Assembly (NCBI RefSeq): GCF_011682055.1
Contig: NZ_JAAQOM010000015.1
Coordinates: 124,001-188,000, forward strand
DNA: 64,000 nucleotides
DNA from: Telluria antibiotica
GTDB taxonomy: Bacteria > Pseudomonadota > Gammaproteobacteria > Burkholderiales > Burkholderiaceae_D
Direction: 5' to 3'
Shown: positions 60,669 through 64,000 of the stretch, one piece after another
Layout of the letters: each line of letters begins with the position of its first letter
How positions within the stretch are numbered: position 1 is the first letter of the stretch
Notes under the pieces: model-generated
Told to the model about the DNA's origin: nothing
The model's input: only the letters and a program-made list of their open reading frames with translations
The model's database searches: none
Translations under genes and position numbers: made by a program

Positions 60669-61916
60669 ATGGCCTTAATAGTCCACAAATACGGCGGTAC
60701 GTCGATGGGTTCGACGGAACGCATTAAAAACGTCGCGGCGCGCGTCGCCAAATGGCACGACGCCGGTCATAGAGTCGTTGTCGTCCCCTCGGCAATGTCC
60801 GGTGAAACCAACCGTCTGATCGGCCTGGCGAAAGAGATTATGTCGCAGCCGGACCCGCGTGAACTGGACATGATCGCCTCGACCGGCGAGCAGGTGTCCG
60901 TGGGCCTGCTGGCCATGGCGCTGCTGGCGCGCGGCAAGGATGCCGTGTCGTACACGGGCTGGCAGGTGGGCATCAAGACGGACTCCGCGTTCACGAAGGC
61001 CCGTATCCAGTCGATCGACGACAGCCGTGTGCGCGCCGACCTCGACGCCGGCAAGATCGTCATCATCACCGGTTTCCAGGGTGTGGATGACGAAGGCAAT
61101 ATCTCGACGCTGGGACGCGGCGGTTCGGACACCTCCGCCGTCGCCATCGCGGCCGCGCTGAAGGCCGACGAATGCCTGATCTACACGGACGTCGACGGCG
61201 TCTACACGACCGACCCGCGCGTCGTGAGCGAGGCGCGCCGCCTGCACAAGATCACGTTCGAGGAAATGCTGGAACTGGCGTCGCTGGGCTCGAAAGTCCT
61301 GCAGACCCGCTCCGTGGAATTTGCCGGCAACTACCGCGTGCCGACGCGCGTGCTGTCGTCGCTGACCGACCCCCTGATGCCGCTGGAAGAAGAAGCCAAC
61401 TCGGGTACCCTGATTTCGTTTGAGGAAGAAAGCAACATGGAACAAGCCGTCATCTCGGGCATCGCCTTCCACCGCGATGAAGCCAAAATCACCGTCCTGG
61501 GCGTGCCCGACAAGCCGGGCGTCGCTTACCACATCCTCGGGCCGATCTCGGAGGCCAATATCGAGGTCGACATGATCATACAGAACCAGTCGGTCGACGG
61601 TAAGACCGACTTCACGTTCACCGTGTCGCGCAACGATTACCAGCGCGCGATGAGCGTCCTGGAAGGCGTGCAGGCCGAGATCGGCGCCGCGAAGATCCTG
61701 GGCGACGCCAAGGTGTCGAAGGTGTCGGCCGTGGGCGTGGGCATGCGCAGCCACGTGGGCGTGGCGTCGCAGATGTTCCGCACGCTGTCGGAAGAGGGCA
61801 TCAACATCATGATGATCTCGACCTCCGAGATCAAGATTTCCGTCCTGATCGACGAGAAATACATGGAGCTGGCCGTGCGCGCGCTGCACAAGGCATTTAA
61901 CCTCGAGCAAGCTTAA
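60669..61916 (+). CDS. lysC: aspartate kinase
   Basis: A 415-residue kinase of the aspartate family pathway (lysine, threonine, methionine, diaminopimelate). LIVHKYGGTSMGSTERIKNV is the nucleotide motif, and FQGVDDEGNISTLGRGGSDTS is the substrate loop. Two C-terminal ACT domains (ITVLGVPDKPGVAYHILGP and VSKVSAVGVGMRSHVGVA) should bind feedback inhibitors. The upstream 127 bp are AT-rich with a possible TTGTGA-N17-TAGAGT promoter. It stands alone and is followed by the tRNA-Ser gene. Confidence 0.95.
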   Translation: MALIVHKYGGTSMGSTERIKNVAARVAKWHDAGHRVVVVPSAMSGETNRLIGLAKEIMSQPDPRELDMIASTGEQVSVGLLAMALLARGKDAVSYTGWQVGIKTDSAFTKARIQSIDDSRVRADLDAGKIVIITGFQGVDDEGNISTLGRGGSDTSAVAIAAALKADECLIYTDVDGVYTTDPRVVSEARRLHKITFEEMLELASLGSKVLQTRSVEFAGNYRVPTRVLSSLTDPLMPLEEEANSGTLISFEEESNMEQAVISGIAFHRDEAKITVLGVPDKPGVAYHILGPISEANIEVDMIIQNQSVDGKTDFTFTVSRNDYQRAMSVLEGVQAEIGAAKILGDAKVSKVSAVGVGMRSHVGVASQMFRTLSEEGINIMMISTSEIKISVLIDEKYMELAVRALHKAFNLEQA

Positions 61917-61944
61917 CTTTTTTCAAAAATTTAGCCGTGCTTCC

Positions 61945-61973
61945 TTGACCAAACGAGGTGCGGCTATTAATAT
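61945..61973 (+). promoter_or_regulatory. sigma70 promoter of tRNA-Ser
   Basis: TTGACC (61945-61950) and TAATAT (61968-61973) are separated by exactly 17 bp and end 41 bp before the tRNA. Both hexamers match the consensus well. Confidence 0.75.
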
Positions 61974-62013
61974 GCGTGCACTCAGCGCTGACGCATAAAC
62001 GTTGATGCTGACT

Positions 62014-62107
62014 GGAGGCGTGGCCGAGTGGCCGAAGGCACTTCCCTGCTAAGGAAGCATACGGGCTTAAACCTGTATCGTGGGTTCGAATCCCACCGCC
62101 TCCGCCA
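62014..62107 (+). tRNA. tRNA-Ser(GCT)
   Basis: A 94-nt gene with encoded CCA. Acceptor GGAGGCG pairs with CGCCTCC, discriminator G. The anticodon arm CTTCC-CTGCTAA-GGAAG has anticodon GCT. A long variable arm marks it as serine type II. The T-arm/3' end (GGGTTCGAATCCC and on) is the likely attachment site of the integrase downstream. Confidence 0.97.
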
Positions 62108-62116
62108 AGATGCGAA

Positions 62117-62146
62117 AAGAAAGCCGTCGAAAGACGGCTTTTTTTT
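62117..62146 (+). terminator. intrinsic terminator after tRNA-Ser
   Basis: AAAGCCGTC-GAAA-GACGGCTTT stem with GAAA tetraloop (62120-62141) followed by a run of T, 10 bp after the tRNA CCA. Confidence 0.88.
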
Positions 62147-62223
62147 CGTCTGTCTCATAGGAGAAAGCGGCGAAAACGTTGTCCAGTGAGCTCCTCCGGA
62201 AACCGCCTCAATCCAGATCAAGC

Positions 62224-62244
62224 GCGGGGGTAAAAGCGGGGGTA
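62224..62244 (+). repeat. two direct repeats before the integrase
   Basis: GCGGGGGTA occurs at 62224-62232 and 62236-62244, in 12-bp register. Such repeats often flank tRNA-borne integrase genes and might be integrase arm sites or its ribosome region; this is inference. Confidence 0.6.
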
Positions 62245-62257
62245 GGATTGAGCCACT

Positions 62258-63466
62258 ATGCCGCTCAACCTGAACAAGCTGTCCGCACTGGCAGTCACCA
62301 AATTAAGCAAGCCGGGCTATTACGGCGACGGTGGCGGCTTATGGTTGCAAGTCGCTAGAACCGGCTCCAAGAGCTGGATTTTCCGCTTCAAAGTGGCCGG
62401 CAAGCAGCGCGAAATGGGGCTGGGCGGCTTACGTACTGTCGACCTGGCTACGGCGCGTACGCTGGCTCGCGAATGCCGCGCGCAACTTCTCGACGCCAAG
62501 GATCCAATTGAGGTCCGCAAGGCAAAGCGGCTCGCGGAGGCGCTACGGCGAGCTCGGTCGATGACCTTTGACCAATGCGCGACGGCTTACATCAACGCAC
62601 ACAAGGGAAGCTGGAAGAACGCGAAGCACGCCGAGCAGTGGAAAAATACGCTCGCGACTTATGCTTCGCCCATCATGGGTGCGCTTCCGGTGGCCGACGT
62701 TGACACAGATCTCATTGTCAAGGTGCTCAGTCCTATCTGGGGAATCAAAACGGAGACCGCGACGCGCGTGCGCGGCCGGATCGAAAGCGTCCTCGATTGG
62801 GCGACCGTAAGCCGGTTCCGGCAGGGCGACAACCCAGCGCGCTGGCGCGGGCATCTAGAAAATCTGCTGGCCAATCCCGATAGAATCGCGCCTGTCCGGA
62901 ACCATCCTGCCTTGCCGTGGCGTGAGGTCCCGGCATTCATGGTGCTGCTGGCGCAGTCTCGGGGCGTCGCAGCACGGGCCACTGAGTTCACAATCCTTAC
63001 AGCCGCGCGCTCAGGTGAGGTGCGCGGTGCGACATGGGAAGAAGTGGACCTTGAGGCGAAGCTGTGGACCGTTCCCGCGGCGCGGATGAAAGCAGGGAAA
63101 GAGCACAGGGTTCCGCTGTCGACCGCGGCGATAGCGCTGCTTGTCGCGCTGCCGCACCGGAAGGGTTTGATCTTTCACGGTCGATACCAAAGTGCGGCAC
63201 TGTCAGACATGAGTCTGACAGCAGTCCTTCGTCGCATGGGACGTGGCGACATCACGATTCATGGTTTTCGCTCATCGTTCCGCGACTGGTGTGCGGAGGC
63301 GGTCGGGAATGCTTTCTCACGGGAGGTGTGTGAGCACGCACTGGCGCACAGCTTGCCGGACAGGGTGGAAGCAGCTTATCGCCGAGGCGACCTGTTGGAC
63401 AAACGCGTCATGCTTATGCAGGCCTGGGCTGACTACTGCGGAGCCCCAGCGCACGCGAAGTCTTAG
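62258..63466 (+). CDS. tyrosine-type site-specific integrase (DUF4102 family)
   Basis: A 402-residue P4-type integrase. The DUF4102 N-terminal domain carries GYYGDGGGLWLQVARTGSKS. The catalytic domain has TAARSGEVRG (Arg about 251), HGFRSSFRDW (His/Arg near 335-338), and HALAHSLPDRVEAAYRRGD with the nucleophile Tyr near 373. All four key residues are present, so it should be active. It lies 150 bp after tRNA-Ser in the same direction, the standard layout for tRNA-borne islands. Its codon usage is less GC-biased than that of core genes, consistent with transfer. Confidence 0.93.
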   Translation: MPLNLNKLSALAVTKLSKPGYYGDGGGLWLQVARTGSKSWIFRFKVAGKQREMGLGGLRTVDLATARTLARECRAQLLDAKDPIEVRKAKRLAEALRRARSMTFDQCATAYINAHKGSWKNAKHAEQWKNTLATYASPIMGALPVADVDTDLIVKVLSPIWGIKTETATRVRGRIESVLDWATVSRFRQGDNPARWRGHLENLLANPDRIAPVRNHPALPWREVPAFMVLLAQSRGVAARATEFTILTAARSGEVRGATWEEVDLEAKLWTVPAARMKAGKEHRVPLSTAAIALLVALPHRKGLIFHGRYQSAALSDMSLTAVLRRMGRGDITIHGFRSSFRDWCAEAVGNAFSREVCEHALAHSLPDRVEAAYRRGDLLDKRVMLMQAWADYCGAPAHAKS

Positions 63467-63761
63467 CGCTTCTAAAAGTAACCTCGAATTTGAACGGAGA
63501 GGCCATGCGGAGTTGAAGTCTCGAGGCGCATTTTCAGATCGATCGTCGCAGATGGCGATTCCCAGCATGTTAGGGCCATAGTTGACAAATGGACTTTCGC
63601 CGGGCAGCCCGCATAACCGTGGGAAGCGTGGCTGAACCGCCTGTCGGCGACCACGTACTCGTCGGTGCCGAACGAGCCGACGGGGGGGCGCAGTCTTCTT
63701 CGAGACCGAGCCGGGCAGCGTATTACACTCAGAAAGGACGCCTCCGCGCATCATCCTCTGA
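63467..63761. other. no recognisable gene between integrase and recombinase remnant
   Basis: About 295 bp with only short open frames. A minus-strand frame ending in MRLETSTPHGLSVQIRGYF-like residues runs through it, but nothing identifiable is found. It may be decayed mobile DNA. Confidence 0.4.
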
Positions 63762-64000
63762 ATCCGTTTTCAACCTATCCTTGACAGGTTCAAATGGCTT
63801 AAGCCGCTTCTTCAGCCGGGGCAAATCCGTCACCTTCTCCGTGTTACAGCGGCCACCCTCAGGCATCCAGAGCGCGACACACTTGTCCTGCTGCTGGGCC
63901 TTACGGCTGCAATGCGCGTGACCGAAACCGAGCAAATTTAGGTACAGGGCGTCCTGTGCCCGTCTGATGTAGCCTGCGCGTAGCGATCACGAAAGGATGC
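63762..64000 (+). pseudogene. remnant of a second tyrosine recombinase
   Basis: In one frame the DNA reads QIRHLLRVTAATLRHPERDT followed by LVLLLGLTAAMRVTE. This is the start of the catalytic domain of a phage-type integrase unlike the DUF4102 one, with the Arg in AAMRVTE. The frame is broken by TAG at 63939-63941 and TAG at 63981-63983, and it starts just after an in-frame TGA at 63759. The stops lie where similar proteins read on through a VLFPSG-like segment (here VLCPSD). It continues past the window end. It is a decayed gene. Confidence 0.72.

Noticed and set aside
63317..63754. Minus-strand 145-codon frame at the integrase 3' end
   Set aside because: Half of it is antisense to the integrase; no recognisable family or ribosome site.
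63729..63935. Minus-strand 68-codon frame near the right edge
   Set aside because: It is the antisense of the integrase remnant, whose plus-strand frame has clear recombinase motifs.

Overview
The window looks like chromosomal DNA of a GC-rich betaproteobacterium (Burkholderiales), most like Oxalobacteraceae of the Massilia/Telluria type. This is a judgement from protein character, codon bias, a phasin, the mix of housekeeping genes and the REP-like palindromes; no search was run.

Region 1 (1-10244, all minus strand) is a surface-polysaccharide operon. It encodes a WbpM-type membrane 4,6-dehydratase, then WbpA-WbpB-WbpD-WbpE, which together would make UDP-GlcNAc(3NAc)A from UDP-GlcNAc. Two GT4-type glycosyltransferases, a GNAT-like protein and a deacetylase-like protein follow. 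Several genes are joined by 4-bp ATGA overlaps. The operon runs off the left edge.

Region 2 (10245-18622) holds a DUF1460-type lipoprotein, a TonB-dependent receptor behind a Fur-like box, two tiny proteins, and an operon of two LiaF-like membrane proteins with a LytS-type kinase and a LytTR regulator.

Region 3 (18619-22573) is a DNA-repair pair: a PD-(D/E)XK/XPD-type helicase fusion and a FAN1-like VRR-NUC nuclease. They are translationally coupled and sit behind a perfect CTGT-N8-ACAG LexA-type operator.

Region 4 (22648-41677) is a type VI secretion locus in three blocks. These are a TagX-like M15 peptidase, tssM, tagF and an OmpA-family gene (+); tssJ-tssK-tssL (-); and a TPR lipoprotein, tssB-tssC-hcp-tssE-tssH-tssA (+). 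A terminator lies between hcp and tssE, and a glycosyltransferase gene is inserted between the blocks. tssF, tssG and vgrG are absent from the window.

Region 5 (41699-61916) is mostly core genome: phasin, a CueR-type regulator with a MerR-type promoter, a truncated hydrolase, four identical tRNA-Leu(CAG) genes, rnr-rlmB, cysE, yceH, a GntR/ABC-2 transporter operon with a paralogous pair of unknown secreted proteins, lpxH, ppiB, ppiA, cysS, an AlkA-like glycosylase, accA-tilS and lysC.

Region 6 (61945-64000) is the left end of an integrated element. A tRNA-Ser(GCT) gene is followed by a DUF4102-type tyrosine integrase and then the decayed remnant of a second, unrelated tyrosine recombinase.
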